In this document: one piece after another, positions 1 through 6,555 of the stretch
Position numbering within the stretch: position 1 is the stretch's first letter
How the letters are laid out: each line of letters starts with the position of its first letter
Assembly: GCA_029863825.1 (NCBI GenBank)
Contig: JAOTUP010000049.1
Coordinates: 1-8,905 of the forward strand
Length of the DNA stretch: 8,905 nt
Direction: 5' to 3'
Source of the DNA: Acidobacteriota bacterium
GTDB lineage: Bacteria; Acidobacteriota; Thermoanaerobaculia; Multivoradales; JAHEKO01
Translations under genes and position numbers: made by a program
Notes under the pieces: generated by a model
Database searches by the model: none
What the model was told of the DNA's origin: nothing
Seen by the model: only the letters and a program-made list of their open reading frames with translations

Positions 1-459
1 CCGGCCGTCAATGTTGGGATCTCGGTGTCGCGCGTCGGCGGTAACGCCCAGATCAAGGCAATGAAGAAGATCGCCGGAACCTTGCGGCTGGATCTCGCGG
101 CGTTTCGCGAGCTCGAGGCGTTTGCGCAGCTCGGCACCGAGCTGGATGCCGCCAGCCAGCGTCAGCTGGACCGTGGTGCGCGAATGGTCGAACTGTTGAA
201 GCAGCCGCAGTATCGGCCGTATCCGATCGAGGAGCAGGTCGTCAGCATGTTCTCCGGCACCAAGGGGTTTCTCGACAAGCTGCCGGTCGCCCAGGTGGCG
301 GTCTTCGAGCAGGAGCTCATAAAGCACCTCCGGCGCGAGCATCCGGAGGTCTTGGCCGAGATCCGCGAAGAGAAGCAGATTTCGGACGAGCTGGCGGACA
401 CTATCGGCAAGATCGTCACGGACTTCAAGGGCCATCATCTGAAGACCGACGCGGCCTAG
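1..459 (+). CDS. atpA: F1 ATP synthase subunit alpha, C-terminal part (5' end outside window)
   Basis: This is the last 152 codons of the alpha subunit of F-type ATP synthase, a non-catalytic nucleotide-binding subunit of the F1 hexamer on the cytoplasmic face of the membrane. The reading frame is open from the first base and ends at TAG 457-459. The fragment begins inside the strongly conserved stretch NVGISVSRVGG. Its arginine (codon 31-33) matches the alpha arginine finger that reaches into the catalytic site of beta. The rest is the C-terminal helical domain, with family-typical segments such as RELEAFAQLGTELD, LKQPQYRPYPIEEQV and KIVTDFK near the end. The Walker A region and N-terminal domain lie upstream of the window. 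An internal GTG at 25 is not the real start, because conserved alpha sequence continues upstream of it. atpG follows after 12 nt. Confidence 0.97.
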   Translation, partial: PAVNVGISVSRVGGNAQIKAMKKIAGTLRLDLAAFRELEAFAQLGTELDAASQRQLDRGARMVELLKQPQYRPYPIEEQVVSMFSGTKGFLDKLPVAQVAVFEQELIKHLRREHPEVLAEIREEKQISDELADTIGKIVTDFKGHHLKTDAA

Positions 460-471
460 GGCAACGGATTC

Positions 472-1353
472 ATGGCTAACCGAAGAGTTCTCGTCAAGCG
501 GCGCAAGGCGGCGCGCAACATCCGCAAGATCACGCGGACGATGCAGCTCATCTCCACGGCGCGATTCCAGGCGGCTTTCAGCGCCGCCGTCGCCGGGCGG
601 CCGTACACGGATAAGCTGGCCGAGTTGGTCGGCAATCTCGCTCGGGCAGCCAAGGGGCTGAAGCATCCGTTGCTGCAGAGGCCGCCGGAGGAGAGGCGAT
701 CGGCACTCGTAGTGCTGACGAGTTCGCGCGGCCTCTGCGGCGGGTACAACACCAATGTGTTGCGCTTGGCGGTGGAGCACTGTGACACGAAAGCGGATTC
801 CGGTGCCGATGTCGAGCTCGACGTCGTAGGGAAGAAGGGTATCGCCTACCTCAAGTATTTGCGTCGCGAGGTTGCCGAGGAGATCACGACGATCAGCGAC
901 CGACCTCGCTTCGAGGAGGTCGAGCCGCTGGCCAACACCATGATGCAGCGGTTCGTCGCCGGCGAGCTCGATTCTGTTTGGATCGTCTACATGAAGTTCA
1001 TCTCAGCCGGTAAACAGCGACCGGTGGTCGAGCGTCTCCTGCCGTTGTCTCCGGAAGAGACGCTCGGAATCAAGGGTGAGCCGCGTGGAAGTCAAGTGCA
1101 GTACGAGTTCTCTCCGGCGCCGGAAGAGCTTTTGGAAGAGCTGTTGCCGGCAACCGTGCGCGTGCGCTTGTACCAGGCGTTTATGGATGCCGCGGTCAGC
1201 GAGCACCTGGCGCGGATGGTGGCGATGAAGGCCGCCACCGATGCGGCGGAGGAGATGATCCGCCGCTTGACGTTGCAGTACAACCGGGCGCGACAGACAC
1301 AGATTACGATGGAGCTTCTCGACATCGTCGGCGGCGCGAATGCCCTGACGTAG
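472..1353 (+). CDS. atpG: F1 ATP synthase subunit gamma
   Basis: Gamma is the central rotor shaft of F1, turning inside the alpha/beta hexamer and linking it to the c-ring. The protein is 293 residues, a normal length. The N-terminal helix (about 1-55) contains KRRKAARNIRKITRTMQLIS, the counterpart of the usual IRRRI...ITKAMKMVSAAKL segment but more basic; I associate this form with Planctomycetota-like gammas. The central Rossmann-like domain carries VLTSSRGLCGGYN at about 81-93, a family signature. The C-terminal helix has YNRARQTQITMELLDIVGG at about 270-288, which forms the shaft with the N-terminal helix. The start is ATG 472, 12 nt after the atpA stop, with a weak AGGG at 458-461 as ribosome binding site. 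It is co-oriented with atpA, atpD and atpC and surely in the same operon. No insertion or missing segment is apparent. Confidence 0.97.
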   Translation: MANRRVLVKRRKAARNIRKITRTMQLISTARFQAAFSAAVAGRPYTDKLAELVGNLARAAKGLKHPLLQRPPEERRSALVVLTSSRGLCGGYNTNVLRLAVEHCDTKADSGADVELDVVGKKGIAYLKYLRREVAEEITTISDRPRFEEVEPLANTMMQRFVAGELDSVWIVYMKFISAGKQRPVVERLLPLSPEETLGIKGEPRGSQVQYEFSPAPEELLEELLPATVRVRLYQAFMDAAVSEHLARMVAMKAATDAAEEMIRRLTLQYNRARQTQITMELLDIVGGANALT

Positions 1354-1398
1354 GAGTCGGAGCACGAGAGAGTTTGCGAAAGGCGAGGGCGTAGCATC

Positions 1399-2847
1399 AT
1401 GAGTAACAGCAACGACGGCCGGGTCAGCCAGGTGATTGGTTCGATCCTGGATGCGAGATTCCCGGAGGACCATCTTCCTCCCATCTACAATGCCTTGAAG
1501 ATCGACGTCGAAAGAGAAGTGTTGGGTGAGAGTCGAACCGAGACGTTGTGGTGCGAGGTGGCACAGCACCTCGGTGGCGGCCGGATACGAGCCGTGGCGC
1601 TCGACTCGACCGACGGCGTCCAGCGAGGGGCTAGGATCCACGACACCGGCAAGCCGATCACGGTGCCGGTAGGGGAAGCCACCCTGGGTCGGGTGTTCAA
1701 CCTCGTGGGTGAGCCGATCGACGATCGTGGCCCGGTGACGGTCGACGACTACAAGTCGATTCATCGTGAGCCCCCCGAGCTACCGGACCTGTTGGCCAAG
1801 ACCGAGCTTTTCGAAACCGGCATCAAGGTGATGGATCTGCTCTGCCCGTTAGTGCGCGGCGGCAAGGCCGGGCTTTTCGGGGGAGCGGGCGTCGGCAAAA
1901 CGGTCATCATCCAGGAGCTCATCGCGCGGTTAGCGCGATTTCACAGCGGCTACTCGTGCTTCGCCGGCGTCGGCGAGCGGACACGTGAAGGAAACGATCT
2001 GTGGCTCGAAATGCAGGATGCCAAGATCGGGGATACGGGGAAGAGCGTTATCGATCAGACGGTGATGGTATTCGGACAGATGAACGAGCCGCCCGGGGCA
2101 CGTTTGCGCGTGGCTCTGTCGGCCCTGACGATGGCCGAGCATTTCCGTGATCAAACGGGCGTCGACACGCTACTCTTCATCGACAATATTTTTCGCTTCT
2201 CGCAGGCGGGCTCAGAGGTGTCGGCGTTGCTGGGCCGAATGCCGTCGGCAGTGGGCTATCAGCCGACGTTGGGCACCGAGATGGGTGAGTTGCAGGAGCG
2301 CATCACGTCAACGAGGCACGGTGCCGTGACCTCGATTCAGGCCATCTATGTGCCGGCGGATGACTATACGGATCCGGCCCCAGCGACGGCCTTTACTCAC
2401 CTCGATTCGACCGTCAACCTGGAGCGCTCCATCTCCGAGAAAGGAATCTACCCAGCTGTCGATCCGCTGGCGTCGTCGAGCCGGATCGTCGCACCGGAGT
2501 ACCTCGGAGAGCGTCACTACAGAGTGGCACGCCAGGTGCAGCAGAGCTTGCAGCGTTACAAGGACCTGCAGGACATCATCGCCATCCTCGGCGTCGACGA
2601 GCTGTCGGAGGAAGACAAAGTTGTGGTTCGACGAGCCCGCAAGATCGAGCGCTTCCTCTCACAGGCGTTCTTCGTCGCCGAGCAGTTCACCGGTATGCCC
2701 GGTGTCTACGTGTCGCGTGACGACACGATTCGCTCGTTCGAGGAGCTGTGCGAGGGCAAGTGGGATCATCTTCCGGACCAGGCCTTCATGTATGTGGGCA
2801 CGATCGAAGACGCTGCAAAGCGGGCTGAAGAACTGGCCAAGGAGTAG
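1399..2847 (+). CDS. atpD: F1 ATP synthase subunit beta (catalytic)
   Basis: Beta is the catalytic subunit of F1 and makes or hydrolyses ATP at the alpha/beta interfaces. The protein is 482 residues, a typical length. Visible motifs in order: beta-barrel N-domain about 1-85; P-loop GGAGVGKT at 161-168 with K167 and T168; GERTREGND at 192-200 with E193, the expected catalytic carboxylate; Walker B strand LLFIDN at 258-263 with D262; PSAVGYQPTL at 282-291; YVPADDYTDPAPAT at 317-330; and the DELSEED lever at 400-406, which pushes on gamma. All key residues are present, so it should be active. ATG 1399 is 45 nt after the atpG stop and is preceded by a purine-rich AAAGGCGAGGG stretch around 1379-1389, a plausible ribosome binding site. 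atpC follows after 9 nt. Confidence 0.98.
   Translation: MSNSNDGRVSQVIGSILDARFPEDHLPPIYNALKIDVEREVLGESRTETLWCEVAQHLGGGRIRAVALDSTDGVQRGARIHDTGKPITVPVGEATLGRVFNLVGEPIDDRGPVTVDDYKSIHREPPELPDLLAKTELFETGIKVMDLLCPLVRGGKAGLFGGAGVGKTVIIQELIARLARFHSGYSCFAGVGERTREGNDLWLEMQDAKIGDTGKSVIDQTVMVFGQMNEPPGARLRVALSALTMAEHFRDQTGVDTLLFIDNIFRFSQAGSEVSALLGRMPSAVGYQPTLGTEMGELQERITSTRHGAVTSIQAIYVPADDYTDPAPATAFTHLDSTVNLERSISEKGIYPAVDPLASSSRIVAPEYLGERHYRVARQVQQSLQRYKDLQDIIAILGVDELSEEDKVVVRRARKIERFLSQAFFVAEQFTGMPGVYVSRDDTIRSFEELCEGKWDHLPDQAFMYVGTIEDAAKRAEELAKE
2839..2844 (+). promoter_or_regulatory. Ribosome binding site for atpC inside the end of atpD
   Basis: AAGGAG is read just before and into the atpD stop codon, 12 nt upstream of the atpC ATG at 2857. 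It is a near-perfect Shine-Dalgarno sequence formed by the last codons of atpD, which suggests translational coupling of beta and epsilon. The spacing is slightly long. Confidence 0.6.
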
Positions 2848-2856
2848 CCGGCGAGG

Positions 2857-3258
2857 ATGACAGAAGGCAAGCTGTTCACGTGCTCGGTCGTGACCCCGGA
2901 GAAGATCGTTCTGGATCGCAAGGTCCGATTCGTTGCGGTGCCGGCTCACGATGGCGAGATAGGTTTTCTCACCGGACGAGCTCCACTGGTAGTCAAGCTG
3001 GATGTCGGCAGGCTGCGGGTGGAGAGCGATGAAGGCAGCGAGGAGCTCTTCATCGACGGTGGTTTCGCCGAGATGGTCGGTGACAAACTGACGATCCTCA
3101 CCGAAGATGCTCGACGACCGGAGGAGTTGGACCGAGACGAGATTCTGACCGAGCGCCAAACGGCGGTGGCGCAGCCGAGCGTGAGCGACAAGGCATTTGC
3201 CGAGCGACAGCGAGCTTTGAAGCGATCGCGCACGCAGCTCAGGCTGTTGGACGAGTAG
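2857..3258 (+). CDS. atpC: F1 ATP synthase subunit epsilon
   Basis: Epsilon binds the base of gamma and the c-ring and in many bacteria inhibits ATP hydrolysis through its C-terminal helices. The protein is 133 residues, a normal length for the two-domain form. The N-terminal beta-sandwich (about 1-85) shows the family pattern: SVVTPEKIVLD at 10-20, VPAHDGEIGFLTGRAPLV at 28-45, FIDGGFAEM at 65-73 and LTILTEDA at 78-85. Residues about 88-133 are charged and helical, matching the inhibitory helix pair; I see no clear ATP-binding motif there. ATG 2857 is 9 nt after the atpD stop and served by AAGGAG 2839-2844. It closes the classical atp gene set; no ATP synthase gene follows. Confidence 0.96.
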   Translation: MTEGKLFTCSVVTPEKIVLDRKVRFVAVPAHDGEIGFLTGRAPLVVKLDVGRLRVESDEGSEELFIDGGFAEMVGDKLTILTEDARRPEELDRDEILTERQTAVAQPSVSDKAFAERQRALKRSRTQLRLLDE

Positions 3259-3278
3259 CGACCCCCGTCAGCGAGCCC

Positions 3279-3887
3279 TTGCCGTCAGAATACGATCCCG
3301 TCCCACCGCGTCCGCCGCTCTCCACTGATCCCAACGATCTCGAGCGGGTGCAAGCGCTGTTCTCGAGCGCCGCCCGAAGCTATTTTCGGAGCCCGTGGTC
3401 GTGGTGGGCTTGGAGCCTCATCCTTCCCGCCGCCGCCCTGATGACTCGCTGGGTGCAGCCGACCGCAGGCCCACGGGCGACGCTGTTCCTGTGGTCGGTC
3501 TTCATCCTCATCGGGGGCGTAATCGAAGGCGCCCTCATTGTGAGAGGTAGCGCGGTCACGGAGCGAACGCCTCTTGCCGGCTGGGTCCTGAGGACGCAAG
3601 GAAACCTCTCGCTGGTGGCAGTAGCGTTGTCTGTGCTCTTGCTCGTTCTGGGGCACGCGGAGTTCCTGCCGGCGCTCTGGCTGCTTCTCATCGGCCATTC
3701 TTTCTACGCTGTAGGAAAACTGTCCTTTCAGCCGCTGCGGACAGCGGGCGGCTTGCTTCAGGCAGGTGGCATCGTAGCTCTCGTTCCGCCTGTCGACGGT
3801 CTCATCGCTTTTGCCGCCTGCACCTTCGTCGCCTGCCTTTGGGTGGGCCTCGGCGTGCGCAGGGATCTCAGGTCTGAAGCAGCCTGA
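3279..3887 (+). CDS. Unknown multi-pass membrane protein downstream of atpC
   Basis: I do not recognise this 202-residue protein. It has a hydrophilic, proline-rich N-terminus (about 1-38) and five to six hydrophobic segments, roughly 41-57, 69-88, 109-126, 130-147, 154-170 and 173-192, ending in a short basic tail (RRDLRSEAA). It is predicted to be an inner-membrane protein with most residues in the bilayer. There is no signal peptide, no cysteine motif and no obvious catalytic residue. A tryptophan-rich patch (SPWSWWAWS, about 38-46) opens the first span. The start is TTG 3279, the only plausible start near the atpC stop; the ribosome binding site is weak, and GTG 3348 (codon 24) is an alternative. 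The 20 nt gap to atpC suggests it belongs to the atp transcript. It does not look like AtpI, which is shorter and usually sits at the other end of the operon. Its 3' end overlaps the convergent RDD gene by 20 nt. Confidence 0.75.
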   Translation: MPSEYDPVPPRPPLSTDPNDLERVQALFSSAARSYFRSPWSWWAWSLILPAAALMTRWVQPTAGPRATLFLWSVFILIGGVIEGALIVRGSAVTERTPLAGWVLRTQGNLSLVAVALSVLLLVLGHAEFLPALWLLLIGHSFYAVGKLSFQPLRTAGGLLQAGGIVALVPPVDGLIAFAACTFVACLWVGLGVRRDLRSEAA

Positions 3888-4437
3888 CCCGACTGTCGCT
3901 CAGTCGGTCCGCCAGGGAGCGACCACGGAGGGCGAGGAACAGGAGAGGGGCTCCGCAGCCGACGACGGTGAGCGCTGCGCCGGCCCATCGAAGGATGCTT
4001 TGCTGGATCGACAGCGCCGTGTCATCAGAGTTTCGGGCCACGAGATCCATGAGCGCCATGCCGGGTGTTTGGCCCCAAAACGTCAGAGGCACGACATGGT
4101 AGAGAAACGAGAAACACACTGTGAAAAGCAGGTACGGAGGCAGCGCGGCGATTCGCGGTCGGACATCGAAGAGAAGTGAGCCGACAATAACCAGGCCCAG
4201 CGCTGCAGCAATGACCGTGAAATCCGCCAGGCCTGCCCGCAGCTGCCGGCCGAAGCCCACGGGCAGGGGCTCGTTACCAGGGTGCGTTCTCCGGGGCTGC
4301 TTCTCCTCGGCGACGTCGAAAGGGAGCAACTCCTGGCTTCCGGGCGGCCCCCCGGCGTCTGACGACAGGGGTTGCGGGTCACCCAGGGGGAGGTTGAGCA
4401 GTTCCCCGGATTCTGGAATCGGTCGCTGGCGTCTCAT
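3868..4437 (-). CDS. RDD-family membrane protein
   Basis: This is a membrane protein of the RDD family, named for one conserved arginine and two aspartates. Family members have been linked to ion or small-molecule transport, but the substrate here is unknown. Numbering from the GTG at 4443, residues 1-62 are a hydrophilic, proline-rich cytoplasmic extension. The domain then starts with GFGRQLRAGLADFTVI (about 63-78, with the R and D), continues with a second span about 99-120, the hallmark loop GQTPGMALMDL at 124-134 (usual form GQTPGKRLLGL), a third span about 153-172, and ends with LADRLSDSRVRL (about 177-188, the second D). I prefer ATG 4437 over GTG 4443. The GTG directly abuts the TAG of the upstream TPR gene, while an AGG overlapping that stop sits 5 nt before the ATG. 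The start codon is 6 nt after the TPR stop, so the two are surely co-transcribed. The 3' end overlaps the convergent + strand gene. Confidence 0.85.
   Translation of the reverse strand: MRRQRPIPESGELLNLPLGDPQPLSSDAGGPPGSQELLPFDVAEEKQPRRTHPGNEPLPVGFGRQLRAGLADFTVIAAALGLVIVGSLLFDVRPRIAALPPYLLFTVCFSFLYHVVPLTFWGQTPGMALMDLVARNSDDTALSIQQSILRWAGAALTVVGCGAPLLFLALRGRSLADRLSDSRVRLLQT
3886..3909 (+). terminator. Strong hairpin at the end of the atp-side transcript, no T-tract
   Basis: GACCCGACTG (3886-3895) pairs with CAGTCGGTC (3901-3909) around the 5-nt loop TCGCT. This gives nine base pairs with one bulged C. The hairpin starts within the TGA stop of the membrane-protein gene. The following bases are not T-rich, so it is not a classic intrinsic terminator; it may instead be a 3'-end stabiliser or a terminator working without a U-tract. 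It also lies inside the coding 3' end of the convergent RDD gene, so coding constraint or chance could explain it. Confidence 0.35.
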
Positions 4438-4443
4438 CGGCAC

Positions 4444-6420
4444 CTACCGGAAGGGCAGGTATTTGACGAAGATCCGGTACAGGAGGTCGGGCGGCCGATT
4501 GCCGTAAGTCGCGGCGAACGCCTGGAGTCGCTGGATCTCGGAGTCGCTGCCGGCCAGTGACGCGGCTTCGTTGAGATTCTCGGTTGCCGCGAGTGGATCA
4601 CCGCGTTGCAGATCGCGGACGGCGAGATTGAAGTAGCTGTCGATCATCAAGCGCAAGACGTCGAGGTTGCGAGGATCCTCCTCGTGCTTCAGCCAGAGAC
4701 TGCGCAGCGCATGCGCCCATTCGCCCTGGCGGAAGATGTCGATTTGCGAGCGCAGTGGGTCCAGACGCTCGAGAGTCTCGGTTTGCAGTGCACGCGCGCC
4801 CTCATCGAGCTGTGCAACCTGAGAGGCGAGAGTGAAGTACTCCTCTGCAACGAGGAACTCGCGATTGGCGAAAGCCTCCCGAGCCTGGGCGATGAGCTCG
4901 TCGCGCTCCGCCAGCTGATCTTCCGAGGGCCCCTCGGCTTGTTCGCCATTGAGGACGGTTTCCCACTGCGCGATCAACGCCTGTGCTTCCGCATATTGCG
5001 GATGGGCGGGAGGAAGGCGCCGCAGTTGCGAGATAGCCATCGATGTGTCACCTCCCAGGTGCAGGCCCTGCGCGCGAACGATGGGGTCGATTCTGGGAAC
5101 CCGAGGCGCAACAACCTGTTCGCCGGCGTTGGGAAAGAAGCGCCCCCAGTTACTGCGGAGAAACCATGTCCCGGCAATGGCGACGACGAAGACCAAGCCC
5201 GCGATGATGGCGACGGGGCGACGGCTCGCTGGTCGGCCCGCTGGCGCGACAGAGGGCTGCTGTTCCGGCTCGTACATGCCGCCATCGTCGTCCTCCGGGA
5301 GCGGTGCGAGATCGAATTCGCGGTCGGGAATGTCGCTGGGAAAGTCCTCGAGTGTGTCCGTCGAGGCGTCGCCTGGCGGCTCGATCTCGCTGAGCGGAGG
5401 CAATTCGGGCGGTTCGGCTTCGGAGCCGAGAGCCCCGGCGCTCAGCCGGTCGATGTGTTCCTGTGCGCCGAGATGATTCGGCTGCAGCTTGAGAACTGCA
5501 TCGAATCGTTCTCTGGCTACCTCGAGGCTACCCGATTCCATGGCGGAGAGAGCATCGTGGTAGGTCTCTTCGACCTTGCGCTCGACTTCTGCTTTCAGCT
5601 TACGCGCCAATTCGATGCGGCGATTGGCCTCCGGATGGTCGATGTCGATGAGAAAGATCCTCGACCAGGCATCGATGGCGGACTGGTATTCGGCCTGGCC
5701 AAAGGCCTCTTGGCCTTCCGCCAGGAGCTGTCCGACTCGTTCCTCGCTCTCCTTGTCGAGCGCCGCTGCCGGCTCGCCGTCGGTCTCCTCGGTCCCGTCA
5801 GTCGCTTCGCCAGCCTCAGGTTCGGATTCGCTGGCAGCCTCCTCCTCGGCTTCCGGCTCTTCGCTCAGGGCGCTGAGGTCCAGCGCCGAGGCGAGAAGCG
5901 ACGTGTCATCGGCGGCGGTCTCGCCCTCGAGGGCGCTGTCGTCGGTGACCGGAGACTGGAGCGCATCGGCCGCAAAAGGTTCGTCCTCTGGCTCTTGCTG
6001 CGGGTCCGGCTCCGGAGACGTATCGACCGATGCTTGCTGCGAGGGCGAGTCGGCGGCGGGCAGTGCCGCCGTAAGGGCATCGATGCCGGTCAGCACGGTG
6101 TCGGGGCTGTCGCCGCCAAGTTCATCGTCGACGAGGGTTTCGCCGCTCGAGTCATCGGTACCGAGTGGGACGTCAGAGTCGTCAGCCGGTTCCTCGGGGA
6201 TTCTCAGGTCGTCGACGGGAACCGGGCCAGACTCTTTTTCGACGCGATCTTGCAGCAGCGTTGCAGGCTCGAACTGTGGGTCGAGCCGGCGGATGAAGTC
6301 GCAGCCCAAGAGAGCTTCTTCGCGCTTGCCTTCGGCGGCGAGATTGAGAGTGTGGTTGAAGGTTCCGAGGATCTTCTCCCGAATCTCTTCGGCGAGGGAT
6401 GGGTTGCCTGGATAGCTCAT
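4444..6420 (-). CDS. Large TPR protein with acidic linkers and one transmembrane span
   Basis: This 658-residue protein has no specific family I can name. Residues about 8-60 form a helical, TPR-like pair (KREEALLGCDFIRRLDP). About 63-225 is a low-complexity linker very rich in Asp, Glu, Ser, Ala and Pro. Two TPR-like units follow, about 226-262 (GQEAFGQAEYQSAIDAWSRI) and 284-325 (LEVARERFDAVLKLQPNHLGA). A second acidic, Pro-rich linker (330-390) leads to one transmembrane span at about 402-421, preceded by basic residues (GRPASRRP). That predicts N-terminus in the cytoplasm and C-terminus in the periplasm. About 445-640 is a second helical-repeat region, also TPR-like. No enzyme motif is visible, so a scaffold or assembly role is likely. 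The ATG at 6420 is fixed by an in-frame TGA directly before it; GAGAG at 6430-6434 is a fair ribosome binding site. It is tightly followed by the RDD gene. Confidence 0.85.
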   Translation of the reverse strand: MSYPGNPSLAEEIREKILGTFNHTLNLAAEGKREEALLGCDFIRRLDPQFEPATLLQDRVEKESGPVPVDDLRIPEEPADDSDVPLGTDDSSGETLVDDELGGDSPDTVLTGIDALTAALPAADSPSQQASVDTSPEPDPQQEPEDEPFAADALQSPVTDDSALEGETAADDTSLLASALDLSALSEEPEAEEEAASESEPEAGEATDGTEETDGEPAAALDKESEERVGQLLAEGQEAFGQAEYQSAIDAWSRIFLIDIDHPEANRRIELARKLKAEVERKVEETYHDALSAMESGSLEVARERFDAVLKLQPNHLGAQEHIDRLSAGALGSEAEPPELPPLSEIEPPGDASTDTLEDFPSDIPDREFDLAPLPEDDDGGMYEPEQQPSVAPAGRPASRRPVAIIAGLVFVVAIAGTWFLRSNWGRFFPNAGEQVVAPRVPRIDPIVRAQGLHLGGDTSMAISQLRRLPPAHPQYAEAQALIAQWETVLNGEQAEGPSEDQLAERDELIAQAREAFANREFLVAEEYFTLASQVAQLDEGARALQTETLERLDPLRSQIDIFRQGEWAHALRSLWLKHEEDPRNLDVLRLMIDSYFNLAVRDLQRGDPLAATENLNEAASLAGSDSEIQRLQAFAATYGNRPPDLLYRIFVKYLPFR

Positions 6421-6555
6421 TCAGCGGTTCTCTCGGATACGAAAATCCCCTGCTCCGCCGGCCGCCGGCGTGCGCCGCAGTCTAGCAGAGCGCTCTTCGA
6501 GCACGCCACTTCGGGCCTGCTGGAGAGAAGGCGAGGTCAGCCAGCCCTGCATAGC
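6421..6555. other. Intergenic region between mpl and the TPR gene
   Basis: These 135 nt hold no gene. They contain a perfect 7-bp inverted repeat with one central base (CGCCGGC-C-GCCGGCG, 6456-6470), a 10-bp palindrome AGAGCGCTCT (6487-6496), and an extended -10-like element on the - strand (6479-6487). The TPR ribosome binding site lies at 6430-6434. No T-tract follows the GC repeat closely in either direction, so I do not call it a terminator. Confidence 0.6.
6479..6487 (-). promoter_or_regulatory. Candidate extended -10 promoter for the TPR-RDD pair
   Basis: On the - strand this reads TGC-TAGACT, matching an extended -10 (TGn plus 4 of 6 of TATAAT), 58 nt before the TPR start codon. There is no recognisable -35. 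Support comes from near-identity to the element before mpl: TGCTAGACTGC here and TGCTATACTGC there, 10 of 11 bases. The palindrome AGAGCGCTCT begins where the element ends, a position where a regulator could bind. If real, the TPR-RDD pair can be transcribed separately from mpl. Confidence 0.35.

Noticed and set aside
1003..1764. A 253-codon - strand frame across the end of atpG and start of atpD
   Set aside because: It overlaps two clear ATP synthase genes and is rich in Arg and His, typical of a shadow frame.
2348..2860. A 170-codon + strand frame within atpD
   Set aside because: It is an Arg/Ser-rich out-of-frame reading of the well supported beta subunit.
5576..6415. A 279-codon Ser/Ala-rich + strand frame
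   Set aside because: Low-complexity serine-rich translation is the mirror of the acidic linker codons of the TPR gene, not a real protein.
6456..6470. GC-rich inverted repeat as an intrinsic terminator of mpl
   Set aside because: The loop would be very short and no T-run follows directly on the - strand; the TTTT is about 9 nt away.
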